In this document: piece by piece, positions 23,451 to 43,478 of the stretch | Layout: each line of letters starts with the position of its first letter | Numbering within the stretch: position 1 is the stretch's first letter | Source of the DNA: Amoebidium appalachense | Taxonomy: Eukaryota > Ichthyosporea | Assembly (NCBI GenBank): GCA_963693365.1 | Contig: CAVNZM010000001.1 | Span: forward strand, 15,438,001 to 15,502,000 | Direction: 5' to 3' | Length of the DNA: 64,000 bases | Translations under genes and position numbers: made by a program | The notes under the pieces: model-generated | What the model saw: the letters and a program-made list of their open reading frames with translations, nothing else | What the model was told of the DNA's origin: nothing | Database searches by the model: none

Positions 23451-24215
23451 ATCTGAGGGCCCCATATCATCTTTTCGCCCCATCACACTAACCCAGGTTG
23501 TTCGTAGATTCTTTGAAGCTTGCTTACTTAGGTTATTTGCACATCACCCTAGGTTTCAATCTATTCTTCACATACACCCATGCCAATCCGCTTTTCGTAA
23601 AAACAATTCATGTTACGTTCAAATAATGGCACTGCAATGATTCTATGCAAGTTGGTGCACGATAAGTTGATGGAAAACTGCTTACGATCATGCTGTCTCC
23701 CCTGGTCTCCTATGGGAAAGGCTTGCTCAGGCTGCACACACTGCATTGGTGTTTTGTTAGAAGCACTCTTGTCTCAAACCTATGGTAGAGCTGTGGTTTA
23801 TGGGCACCTTTTATATGGTTTTGCTCGTACTAGAGGTCTCTTGCAGGGTTCATTGCTTAGCCCCTTTTTGTTTAACCTATTTATAGATGATTTGGCTGTC
23901 AAGATTTATGCCGAAAATGATGACCCTATTACTAACTTTGCGCCTGCACTTCTCTATGCTGATGATCTGTCCCTCCTTGCCCGTACCCCTAGACGCCTGC
24001 AAAGATCGTTCGATGTGGTGTCAGAGTGGTGCAAGCTGGCTAACCTTATGATCCTTAACATAGACAAATGTGGTGTTCTTGTACCTGATATAGCTAACAA
24101 TTTACACACATTTACATTATCATCTAAACCTGTACCTATAGTTCCAAAATACAAATATCTTGGTGTTCCGGCTAATTCTGTTGGTGTTATGTTTTCCCAT
24201 ATGGTGAAAAGGCTA
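23451..24215 (+). pseudogene. Decayed internal fragment of the LINE reverse transcriptase
   Basis: Matches the intact LINE from about 10029 to 10797 (FRPITLTQVVRR to the segment after YADDLSLL). The motif A region is damaged: a deletion and shifts replace FIDWKTAYDS, breaking the frame near 23640 and 23700. The YADD box survives, and small indels follow (an extra codon in WCKLANLM). Neither the LINE 5' end nor its 3' end and A tract is present, so this is an internal piece and not a simple 5'-truncated insertion. No protein function is expected. Confidence 0.9.
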
Positions 24216-31033
<6,818 letters not shown>

Positions 31034-31473
31034 GGATGGCGGAGGAGGGAGAGGGGGGAGGAGTTTGAATGATGGGCCGATGGTAAATTTTTTGTTGTTT
31101 TTAATGGGGGAAGGTGATTGGATGGTTGATAAGTTATCGCCTTGCCCATACTTAGCCCCTGTGTAATGCGTGTTGCCAGGGGTTGGTGGGTGGGGATGTT
31201 TTATGAAAAAGCAAGGGAAATTTGTGACCAACAGAAAATGGGACTGTGACGTATTGGCCCTTACCTTCCGTTTTTTTCTTTGGTGAGAAACCCCCTTGTT
31301 GCTCTCTAAAAACGGCCTTGGCCGGTAACGGTATGTACTGTATTTCTTTCTTTTCTCTAAGTTTTTGGACCTTCCCAATAAATCGCAGTACAGCGAGCAC
31401 AGCTAGCAAACACTGGTTGTGGCAGGGCACCGAAACGGATTACAACTTTTCCAGACAGCACAACGAACAAACC

Positions 31474-31510
<37 letters not shown>

Positions 31511-31930
31511 ACCACCACCCACCCACCCACCCACCCACCCACCCACCCACACACCCACACACACACAAACTACCACCACCAGCACGTTCTTTTCCGTGAC
31601 CTGCCGTGAAGTTTGGTTGTCCCCAAGTTCACACGTTTTTTTTTCTTTTGTCCACTTCGTGTGACGTCATTCTGTGATGCACTTTCAACCAATCCGCTTG
31701 ATGCGCGGGTGTCTTGCGCAACGCGGCTCAGTGACGTCATACTTGCGATTTCAATTCACACGTGCACTAGCATCCATGCGGCCAAACGCCCAAGTCTTGG
31801 CCATAGCCGCACGCATCACACACACACACGCACGCTTGCAGCAAAGCAGCTCAGGAAAGCACGGTTGCTACTTGTATGTGTGGGTAGTATGCAACTAGTC
31901 TTGTATTAGCATCTTCATACCACCGTTAAT
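31034..31930. other. Intergenic spacer between ADH5 and the helicase gene
   Basis: Holds the ADH5 3' end, with AATAAA-like AATAAATC at 31377-31384, a C run (31475-31510) grading into CACC repeats, and the probable helicase promoter with two CRE-type sites. The genes run in the same direction with about 900 bp between coding parts. Confidence 0.7.
31662..31739 (+). promoter_or_regulatory. Pair of CRE/ATF-type sites and a CCAAT box upstream of the helicase
   Basis: The palindrome TGACGTCA occurs at 31662-31669 and 31732-31739, with CAACCAATCC between them at about 31686-31695. They lie roughly 190-270 bp before the helicase ATG. TGACGTCA is the classical bZIP (CREB/ATF) site. Function here is inferred from position only. 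Confidence 0.5.
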
Positions 31931-33140
31931 ATGTCGTTGTTGGCTGGGGGGCGGAATGCCCTACGCCTTGTTCAGTCTCTGAGCGGACTGGCGGCGAGGG
32001 AGGCGTCGGCGGCACTGCCTGCACAAGGTGAAAATGCTCATTTCTGCTTGTACTGATTGCACTTGGAAACGAGTAGAATCTATGCTTCGTGGGTGTATGT
32101 CAGCGTGTTGTTTGCAACGAACTCGTAAAGCGCATGCACAGAGTGTGAGAAAATACATTCCATTCCTGTCGCCCTTCCTGTGATAATCATTACTTGATGC
32201 AAGCGAGATGGATGCGACCAAGATTTAACCTAATGAATGTAATTTTCTTGGAACATAGGGCAAATTACTAGTGCCTCTAGCCTGGGCACATAGCTGGAGC
32301 CATGTGAACCCACGCCCCTTCTTGCCTTTCTTGACTAAGGCACCGTTTGTACACCTATATAAAGTTTTGCGCGCACAGTGAACTGATGGGTCTGTTTACA
32401 GGGGGCTACGCGTTTGCTGCAGTGGCACTCCAGCGTTTGGCCTATCATGCAGCGGGTCTGAAAACTGCCGGCAGTGGTGAGCCCCCCCCCCCCCCCGCCT
32501 CCCCCCTCCCCCCTCTCCCTCCCCCCCCCCCCCCCCCCTTCCCCCTGCCTGCCCGTCCTGCACAGGCTTCTACAAACAGTTTGAATGCTTGTTGCTTGAT
32601 TAGCAGATGGAGGCGGCATGTGTGCTTTGCTGGCCGACGTGGCGGGGAAGAGGGGGGGGGGGGGGGGAGTTCCTGACACTTGTTTTGTGCATTCCACTTT
32701 CTTCACCAGTAGAACCTTCCCGGCTGTGTCTGTTTCATTTTTCCTTCCTGCGCCTCTGCCTTGGCTCTTTCTTCACTGCATTATGGGTGGAATGGCTAGA
32801 AGTTTGACTATTGAACGTGACCAAATTGCCTGCGATTTCTCGTGTTTCCACATTTTGAATACTGAAAATGTGGGTGGGGCAGTTACCGCCCTGTGCAATT
32901 TTTTGCCCATCCTTCACTTTTTCATGTGTTCCTTAACAAACCTCCCCTTTTCGTACCCATACATGCCCGTCTTATATCTGCTAATTGTTTTTTCTGTCGA
33001 CCTACAGACAGCGATGAAGGTGGCTTCCGTGCACGTGACTTTGTCCAAAAGCAGCCCGGTAGGCCTCACGATGTCTATGGACACGTGTGGGGGGGGGGGG
33101 GAGGGGGGGGGGGGGGTAGAGTGTGTGGGGATGGGAAGTT

Positions 33141-33171
<31 letters not shown>

Positions 33172-35474
33172 GTGCTTAGGGGGGGCAGGGGGGGGGGGGG
33201 AGGGTGGGAAGGGGGGGGGGGGGAGGGGCAGGGTTAGGCCAGGTAGAGAGGCAAGGGGGGTGGGGGGGTTGGAGTTTGGTGAAAGGAAGTGGGATGGTGG
33301 TGAGGGTAAAGGTTCTGAGGGAAGGAGGAGGAGGATGAGTGTGAAAGCGGGGCATGATTTGTGCGGGGTTATTTCGGCCAATTTGGAAGGGAGGGTAGCA
33401 AAACTGACAAAGACTCTGCATGTGCACCCACGAGCGGGGCTAGGGGTTGTGAGAGGGGGAGGTGGGAAGGGGGAAAGGTGTGTGTGTGTGGCGGGGAGGG
33501 GGGGCAGGTTTGGGGGGGGGGGGGAGGGTGAGAGATTGGGAGTGGGTGGGGGGAGGGGGGGGGGGGGACAGTTGGTGTTGTGAGGGGACGGGGGGAGAGG
33601 GTTGTAGGGGGAGGGGGTAAGATGGTGGGTGGGTGTGTGGGGGGGGGGGGGGGGGGCAGCGTGGCGTGTCCAGGAAGGAGTAGGTGGGGAAGGAGGGTCG
33701 CCGGGAGCAGGAATTGCATGTGAGTGTCTGTCGTTCAGTTTAGATTGCTTGTGTCTATGTGCGTGTGGACGGGGGGGGGGGGGGGGGCAGCTGCGTGTGT
33801 GCCCGCGCACACGTGCGTACATACGTGTCTTGTGTGAGTGTGTGATTTTTTTGTTGGTGTGTGCGTGAATACTCATTGCATTTTTTCTGTGTGGATTTTA
33901 CAGATGTGAGGGGATTTGTGACGGGAGAGAAGAATGTCGTCAAAGTGGCTGCAGACGAGGAGGAGGCAAAGTCATTGGATGCCTTCCCCCTTTCTGAAAC
34001 TACCAAAAAAGGTAACTGACGAGCCATATATGGCTTTCCGATTTGACGAAGATCATGAAATGGTGTGTGTGCAAATGTCATGAGTGGGTCGAGTGAGACA
34101 ACACGCACAGCTGGGGAAGGGAATTAGTGCAAGGGGATTGAAAGGGAAAGGAATGGAAACTGTTTTTTTTGTGGTGGGGAAAGGGGATAGGGGGACTTCT
34201 GGGGAGGGGGAAAGGGGGATGGAGGAAAGAGAGAATGAATGGGGTGGGGGGGGGGGGGGGGATGCCTGTGTGCGCGTTTTGGGTGGGTTTCCCGGGCGTA
34301 CATACACACATGCACACAGCTAACTTAGGCACACACACTTACATCTACCCACCCCAACACAGCACACACACAGCTAAACCACACACACACACACAACCCA
34401 TCATTCCATACACAGACACACACGCACACGCACGCGCACAGCACACACACACACATACACACATACACACCGTTTCAAGCACGCTCCACATTGCTCAAAG
34501 CTTCAGTAGACGACAGCTCTTCGCCACATACACATAAAGCATGGACTCATTCATCTCTACGCTCTTTACCTAAAACCATCTCCTACTATCTCCTTTTCTG
34601 AACCGTTCATTCAATCATACACCGTGCGCCTTTTCTGTCTTGTCTCTCCTTTCTACTCCCTTTATCATTACCTTCCTTCCGCCTCTTCTCCCCCCCCCCC
34701 CCCCCCCCCCTCTCTCTCTCCCTTATTCACTCGAAACCCTCCCTCTCCCCTCCCCCCCCCCCCCCCCCCCCCCCATAATGCTTATTTTTGCGCTGTGTCC
34801 TCTTTCTCTCCGTGTCCCTCCCCCCTCCCCCGGCTCCGCCTCCGGTGGACGGGATAATATGGTCTACTTGTGTGGTATGATCTCTGTGTATGTGGCTCCT
34901 TTTGCATATCCGAATCATCATGTCCGTTCTGATGAAGTAAATAATGCTACGTACAACATTCATAAACCTCCTCCCCCGCCCACCCCCCTCATGGGGGAGC
35001 TCACCCAGTGTTGGCTGTCATGAATGTCAATTTCACATTCTGTAACGCATTCTAACCTCCCCCCTTTAACCCCCCCCCCCCCCCCCCTTAAATGGAAAGG
35101 TGGTGTGTCTGGAATAGTGTGTAATTCCTATTCAAACCCCCCCCCCCCCCTGCACTGCATTAGTTTGCACACACATCTTCACCGTTTTGCTCACCTTGCT
35201 TGCATAAGCAACCCTGCTCGTCTTTGATCAAGACGGGTTGACCCACCCAAGTTCAGTTGATGCTGCTGTCTGAGTTGGAGCGTCGTATATACGCGGGCTA
35301 AGGGGTCGAAACTCAGACGCAATTGATGACTTGGGCCCTCCCTGAGGATGGGCTCTGCTTATGACGCATACTGTACGCATGGCTGATGCTGCATACTTGA
35401 ATGTTTGCCTTTGCATGTGTCCTGCATCATGCTTCTCATCGTCTATGCGTACTTCGTACTGTGTTCCGCATTCA

Positions 35475-35524
<50 letters not shown>

Positions 35525-35666
35525 ACAGCACTTGAGCGTAACGGCATCAAGTCTCTGTTTGCCATTCAAAGTGCCTGCTTTGACCACATGTACAGCGGCA
35601 AAGACGTCATTGCAAGGGCACGTACGTATCGCTATACTACCCTCCTCTCCCCCCCCCCCTTCCCCC

Positions 35667-35719
<53 letters not shown>

Positions 35720-35824
35720 AGCCCCGGCCCGCCTAGAGTGGTAAACACCTTTTTTTTAACTGTGTCTCTCGTCCATGCCGTTCAAAAGCTCCTCTCTCCA
35801 CCTTGCCAGCCCCTGCTCCATCCC

Positions 35825-35860
<36 letters not shown>

Positions 35861-36255
35861 AGCCCCGAGCCCCGGCCCGCCTAGAGTGGTAAACACCTTT
35901 TTTTTTTTAACTGTGTCTCTCGTCCATGCCGCTCAAAAGCTCCTCTCTCCACCTTGCCAGCCCCTGCTCCACCCCTCTCCATCCCCCCCCCCCCCCCCCC
36001 CCCCCCCCCCTTCCCCTGCTTTAGCAACACCTACATTCTCTTCAACCATTCTTAAGGCGGGCTTCCCTTTTAAAGCTCTGAACTCTCTATACACGCCACC
36101 CACCCGCTGACTGACTGACATCTTTTCACCTACCCGTGCACACATGCACACATTGGAACACATCATGCACACGTGCACATGCACACACACAGGCACACGC
36201 ACACAAATATGCAGCCCCCCTCCCCACACACACACACATTTACACACACACGCCC

Positions 36256-36301
<46 letters not shown>

Positions 36302-37657
36302 CCACACACAGGCACGGGCACGGGCAAGACACTTGCCTTTGCACTTCCCATCATTGAGAGGCTCAAGTTGGACCCACAGACTAAGGCTAGGAGAGCCCCT
36401 AGGGCCATCGTTTTGGCCCCAACAAGAGAACTGGCACTCCAGGTGTGGGTTTTTCCTACTCCTTTACTTATTTAGTATTCGTATTTTTATTAGTATTGTC
36501 ATTATTGTTGTTGTTATTTATTATATTAGTTTTATTATGATAATGATTTTTAAACCATCATAGTAATTGTTTGTTTGCCGTTTTTTACATGTTCTTTCTT
36601 CTTCTTCTTCTTTTTTTTTTTTTTCCTTTTCTTTCTTTCTTTCTTTTTTTTTTTTTTTTTTTTTTTGCTATTGTGAAGTTTTGAGAAGAAAAGGAAGGGG
36701 GTAAGGGGGGGGGGGGACCGGGGGGGGGGGGGTTGGAAGAACGTAGGTGGTAGAGTATCGTCGGTGGTGGGAGAAGGACTTTTCGTAGACAATCTCGATC
36801 CCCTCCCCCGGGGCCCAATAGTGGGGCGTGTTTTAGCGCCTTCATGCATATCCATTTTGGTTTCTGTGTTTTTGTATTTGTTTTTAGATTTTGTGGTATA
36901 TTTTCAGTTTATTCAATCACACACACACGCACACACACACACACACTCACTCACTCACGCATGACACACTGACACTTCAATCATCAAGCTGTATGGGGTT
37001 TGCACTGACTGCTTGCCTATCATTCGTGATAAGACATAACTTCTGACCAACACTCACTTAACGTTACAATTGACCAATCACAAAGGGTGTGACATGACAA
37101 CGAACCAATCACATGAAGTATGACGTGACAACTGACCAATCACATGGAATGTGACGTGACATCTGACCAATCGGATTTGGGTATTTAGGTCTACAAGGAG
37201 TTCCACAAGGTGGCACCCGAACTGGCCAGCTTCTGTATCTATGGGGGTGCATCGTTCAGCGTGCAAGGTGTGTGGGTGGGTCTGGGTGGGTGGGTGGGTG
37301 TGTGTGTGCGTCACGGTGCGTGTGTTGTTGAGGATAGGTGTGTGTGTGTGTGTGTGCGCGCGCGTGCGTGTGCGTGCGGTGCTTGTTGAGGATAGGTGGG
37401 TGGGTGTGTAGGGGTGATTGGGTGCCTGTGCCTTTTGCCTGTGTTTGTACTTGTGGGTGGGTGTATTCACCACGCCACACTTCAAACCATCGCTAGCAAA
37501 CCAGCTTTGCTCGAGCCCTTCCCTGCATCATTACTTTTTTATGTCTCTGAGGTATTTTGTAGCTCTGCCGTGCTTTGTGTTTTACTTTGCTTTCTTTGTC
37601 CCTTTCCTTTCCTTGTTTTCCCCTCTACCCCTCCTCCCCCTCGTCCGTTTTTTTCTT

Positions 37658-37688
<31 letters not shown>

Positions 37689-37728
37689 TATTTCATTGCC
37701 CTTCGTCCTCTCAATGCTTTCCTCTACA

Positions 37729-37792
<64 letters not shown>

Positions 37793-39087
37793 ACACACAG
37801 CCAGACCCTTCCCCCCTATCCCCACCCCGTTTGCATACTAACACATCCCCCCTGTCTTCACTTCGTTTTCATACTAACACGTGACAAATGGAACCACAGA
37901 GAATGCTATTGACCGTGGCATTGATATTCTCGTGGGTACACCTGGACGGATAATCGATCTGATGAACAAGGGGACCCTGGATCTCTCAAAGGTAAACATA
38001 TCTTTCGTTTCGTGTTTGCGAGAAAAATAGACACACGCGCGGGCACAAGCATGCACTGACTCTCACACGAAAATGCACACGTATGGGTTGACCGTACGCA
38101 GGGGCTAAAACGTGGTACAGTGCACACACACACACACACATACACATACGCATACGCATACACGTGCTGATGCTCAATATTTGCAAGAAGCAGTCATGGG
38201 TTGATCTGAGCTTTAAGGGACCTTCGTCGAATAGCTGCTTGGCACTTTGTTTGCTCTAGATAGTGAAATAGTCGTCTGGTCGTTTCTAATTGGCACGATT
38301 TCTTTTCCTGCGAGATGGTATCATAGTCGTATGGTGGTTCCTGATTGGTGTGCTTTTTCACGCGAGAAGCAGCTGTTTGACGTGTTCGTTTCATGCGGGA
38401 TGGTGCCATAGTCGTATGGTCATTGTTGATTGGGTTTTTATCACGTGACAGGTGCAATTTGGGGTGCTGGACGAGGCAGACCGGATGCTGGATCAAGGGT
38501 TCGAGGAGGAGCTGGAGACCATTCTGGGTGCCATAAAGGTGTGTACGTGTGTGTGTGTGTGTACGTGTTTTGTGTGTGCATGCACATGTGCGCATGCATA
38601 TGTCTCTCCACCAGTCACACTTTAGTTGACAGAAAAGGCCAAGCCATAACATTTGAAGATATATAGTGTTGTGTGCATGAGTCTGTGTGTGCATGTGTAC
38701 CTGCGCGTGTGTGTACGTGGGTGTGACACGGCCAGGTGTGTGTTTGTGCAAGCCTCTCTGTGTGTGTGCATATGTGCAGGCAGGGGCATGTCCATATTTT
38801 TGTTGTGTCTGTGTGCCTATGCTTCTTTTCATTTACCCCACTTCCATTCCATATTACCCTCGATCCCCCACTATATCTCATACACTAACAGTTCCCTTTG
38901 TTTCTTTAATCAGGGCGGCACTGGTTCGCCTCAACTGTGCCTGTTTTCAGCCACGCTTCCGGCCTGGATCCGGTCAGCCACACGGCGCTACCTTAAAACG
39001 GACCGTGTAACAGTAGATCTGATTGGTGACGACAACATCAAGACTGCAGAGAATGTCACCCACAAAGTTCTGAGGTGTGCCCCCTCT

Positions 39088-39137
<50 letters not shown>

Positions 39138-42032
39138 ACACGTGTGCACACACACACACACACACCCTCACACCTACCACCACCACCACCACCCCACACC
39201 CTCCATGGGTTTTCTGAGATCCTTGCCTCCCGTAGTTCCTCCTTTCTCCCTCCCCCCGTTCCCCCCTCCCCACCACCCGCACCTCCACACACCCTTAAGC
39301 CTCTTCTCTTATTCGGCAGCTACCTTTGTGCTCTAATCCACCCTGCCATTCTCTGCCATATCTGTTGTTCTGGTTGTGTTTCGGGATCTTTTTTCTTTCT
39401 TTTCTTGCATTTTTTTTTTCTTCCTTCATTTTGGCCAAGTACTCAACAACTATGTTTATGTTTTCAGGCTGCGTGGGGACATCCCGAAGGGACTTAAGGA
39501 GGTGCTGATGGTGCACGGCGGCAGCCACAACCGATGCATCGTGTTTGCTGAGACCAAGGGTGAGTGTGCACGTGGATGTAGACGGACACGTGCAGAGAGC
39601 ATAACACGTGTGCACATCGAATATTCACACGTGTCACAGTACACCCGCTTAATTCCTATCCCAATACACATGCACTTGGATCAACGAGCACGTGTGGACG
39701 TACCATCCGAACCAATCAGCACATGTGGGCGCACCTGAATGGGAATGAAGCGTGCACGGTTTTTTGCACGCGGTCTCATGTACAGACACAAGCGCACACG
39801 AGCACGCTCACGCCGTTCACGGTATTCACGAACATGTGTGCTCACGTCAACATGTGCACACCTCCACACAGGTTGGCACGAGGACGGACATTCACAAATG
39901 TTGTTTTCTCCTCCCCCTCCCCCTTCCCCTTCCCCGCTGCCTGAGAAACTCCTTAAACCTTAACCCCCCCCCCCCCTTTCCCCCCTCTCCTTCCCCGGGT
40001 TATGAGGGTAAGGGGCCGCTCATGATGCATACTCTCTGTGTGTGCTTCTTCTTTTTTTTTCCCCCGCAAGATTTTCATTCTGTTGTCCGTCGTGTTCGTC
40101 TACTTTCCGTACTCAACAACATTCTAAACAGTTCTCCTCCGTCCCCCCCCCCCCCCCCCCCCCCCTCCCCCCCCCCTCCCCCCGGGCCCTTCTCCAGGGA
40201 CACATTCTCCCCCCTTCCTCCCCCCCCCCCAAAAAAAAATAAATAAAAAATAAAAAATAAATAAATAAAGAAAGTTAAAGAAAAGAAGCAAAGAAGCAAA
40301 GATCATGTCCTAACACCTTCGAAGCAAACCATGTTCTAACCCTCCCCCCCATCCTCTTCCCCCTTACAGACGAGTGCGGCCGTTTGGCGTCGTTCCTCCC
40401 CAATGCGCAGGCGCTGCACGGAGACCTTGCGCAGAGGAGCAGAGAGACTACCCTGGATGGCTTCAGGAAGGGCCACTTTAACGTGCTGGTGGCTACGGAT
40501 GTGGCTGCTAGGGGCCTGGATATTCCCGATGTGAGTATATAAGACAAGTGTGTGTTGCATGGTGTTTTTGTTTGTTTGTTTGTTTGTGTTTTTTGTTCAA
40601 AAAGGGGGGCGGGGACCGCGCGGGGGGGGGGGGGGGGGGGGGGGCTGTTTTTGGGACTGAGCAAAGGCGGAGATGGTCGTTGTGGGCATATGCACAGGTG
40701 GGCATGCATATGTCAATGCACTGGCACACATGCACACGTACATACAGATGTAGGTGAGAAGGGGCACACATTTTCACGTGCACACATGCACAGACACAAC
40801 AGCACGCCGCCAAGCCATGCTCCGCCCAGCTTCTCACCCTCGAGAATTGCCCCCCGTGACACTTTTGGCTGTTCCACCTGCTCCTCTTTCCCACCCCCCC
40901 CCCCCCCCCCCCCCCCCCAAACACACACACACACACATACACGCACACACATGCACATGCAGACTCGCACCCACACCCACACCAGGTGAATCAATCTAAC
41001 CTTCCATTCTCTTCCCCCATAGGTACCAGCCTCTTCCCCCCCCCCCCCCCCCCACCCACCCACCCACCCCACCCTTCCCCCCCTACAGACACACAGAACG
41101 TTGTCCTACCCACTCATTCATCCCCCTGTAAGGGTCCTTCTTACTCTAAACACACTCTAACCCTCCCCCCCTCTCCCCCTTCCTACACCAGGTGCAACTA
41201 GTGGTGCAGGTGTCACCCCCCCGGGATGCTGAGACCTACATCCATCGGTCAGGGCGCACGGGCCGTGCCGGCAAGACGGGGACGTGCATCACTGTGCTTT
41301 TGGAGAGGGAGGACGACCAGAGGCTTGCACACGTGGAGAAGAGCATCGGTATTTACATACCCTCCCCCCCCCCCCCCCCCCCTCCCCACCCCACCCACAC
41401 ACTCACACACCCGCACACCACCACCACCGTCACTGCCATCATGCCTCCTCTTTTGAATTACACATGCACACGCACATGCAAACATGTGCAAGCACAAGAC
41501 TGAAGGTTGTTAAAGTTGCACGTCGTACTGTATACAGTATAGTACTTCCCCCCCCCCCCCCCCCCCCCCCCCTCTTTATGTATGGCTTGCATTCTGCATC
41601 GTGTTATCCGTTTGTTCTTTGTACTTCGTACTTTTTGACGCATTCAAAACCCCCCCCCCCCCCTTCCCCCCCTTTATTCTCAGACGAGGCTTCTTCCCCG
41701 TGCGGGCGTGATATAAATGGTTTTGCAAGCGGGTTGTAATTTGGAAACATGACGGAGGGATGAGTGTGTGGGTGTAGGCGGGTGGGTGGGTGAGTGGGAA
41801 CGTTGGGGGTGCTGGATATTGGGTGGGGGTGGGGCCCGTTTTTTTTCTTTTTTCTTTCTTTCTTTCTTTTTTCTTTCTTTTCTTTTTTTTTTTGGGGGGG
41901 GGGGGGGGGTTCAGTACATGCCAACTGCTGATGGGGGAAATTGGGGAATGGCAGGGCTGAAAATGCAGAAGATTGGGCCCCCTCAACCCCACGCCATTGC
42001 TCAGGTATGTGTGTCCGTGTCTCTCTCTCTCT

Positions 42033-42071
<39 letters not shown>

Positions 42072-42995
42072 TCTTTGTGTCTTAAGCTGTGTCTGTGTGT
42101 CTCTCTCTTGGTGCGCCTGTTTCGTTTGCCTGTGTGTCTTTGCATGCATTAAGGTGCCTATGTTTTTTTGGGTTATGTTCGACAATGTGTTAATGGAAAT
42201 GCATTGTGCATGTGCCCTAGGAGTAGGCGGGTGTGCCCGTCTGTGGCTGTGTGCAAATCTGAGGTTTGTGCTTGTGTGTGCTTACACGTGTTTTCGGACA
42301 CGTGCACCAATCAAATCAGGCCGTTGCATCGGATGCGCGGCACGCACTGGTCAAGGTGCAGGCCGACGTTGTGCCTCACTTCCTGCCGGCTGCCCAGTCC
42401 ATCATCGAGGAGCAGGTGTGTGTGTGTTCGGGGAAGGGGGGGAGGGGGGGGGGGGGGGGGGAAGGGGCAAGGGGTAGGTAGGTGGGTTGTAACGGATGTT
42501 TTTTTTTCCTTTCTTCTTTTTATTTTTAATGGTGGGCCGCGGGGGGGGGGGGGGGGGAGGGGGGGATGTGGGTAGGTGTGTGTGCGGTTAGGTGGGTTGA
42601 TGGGTGTGTGTGGTGTGTTGGTGGGTGCATGGGTGTGTGTGGGTGTGTGTGCTGTTTCTTGTTAAAGCGCCACCAATAACCGTTTTCTCGCAAACCTCGG
42701 TTGTGGTTTGGCACTTGAACCCTTGAGTAGTTGTGTTTTCTGTGGTTCTGGGTGCACTGTACATCTTCCTGGTGCTCAGGTTTGGGATCAGGATTATTTG
42801 TATTACTAATCGTAATCTGTACATATGCATGCATGTGCACGTTTACTTTTTGGATGCGCTCATCTGATTGGGTAGAAATCTAATCTAACGTGCTGATTGG
42901 CTGGCTGCAGGGTGCCCAGGAGGCTCTGGCCCGCGCCCTGGCTAGGATTTCGGGTGTGACGTCACTCGCCCCCAGATCACTCCTCACGTATTGCT

Positions 42996-43026
<31 letters not shown>

Positions 43027-43441
43027 CATATATTTTTCTTGCTTCTGCTTACTGCTGCAACTTTAACCCCCGGCCTTTCCCACTGCCCTTGCCTTCAGAA
43101 GCAACCCTGCTCGTCTCTGATCAAGACGGGTGACCTACCCGTATTCAAGTGAAACAGTATCTGAGTTGGGTTTCGTTAACGAGGTGAATAGGTCGAAACT
43201 CGGGTACTGTGGATGACGTGGGCCCCCCCTGAGGATGGGCTCTGCTTATGATGCATACTCTATTTGTATGGCTTGCATTCTGCATTCGTGTTATCCGTTT
43301 GTTCTTGTGTACTTCGTACTTTTTGACGCATTCAAACCCCCCCCCCCCCCCCCCCCCATGGGGGGGCTTCGAAGTCACTGCACTGTCCACGCACTGCACT
43401 GTCCACGTCATTGTGTATTTTGTCTCATTTTGCGCTTTAGA

Positions 43442-43478
<37 letters not shown>

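Noticed and set aside
34011-34020. A small separate mitochondrial protein ending TKKGN at 34020
   Set aside because: The exon ends at a GTAACT donor and continues in phase into the helicase Q motif; the stop is intronic.
43150-43240. Functional tRNA gene in the structured repeat
   Set aside because: A- and B-box-like motifs exist, but there is no acceptor stem or cloverleaf and the A-to-B spacing is short; at most tRNA-derived.
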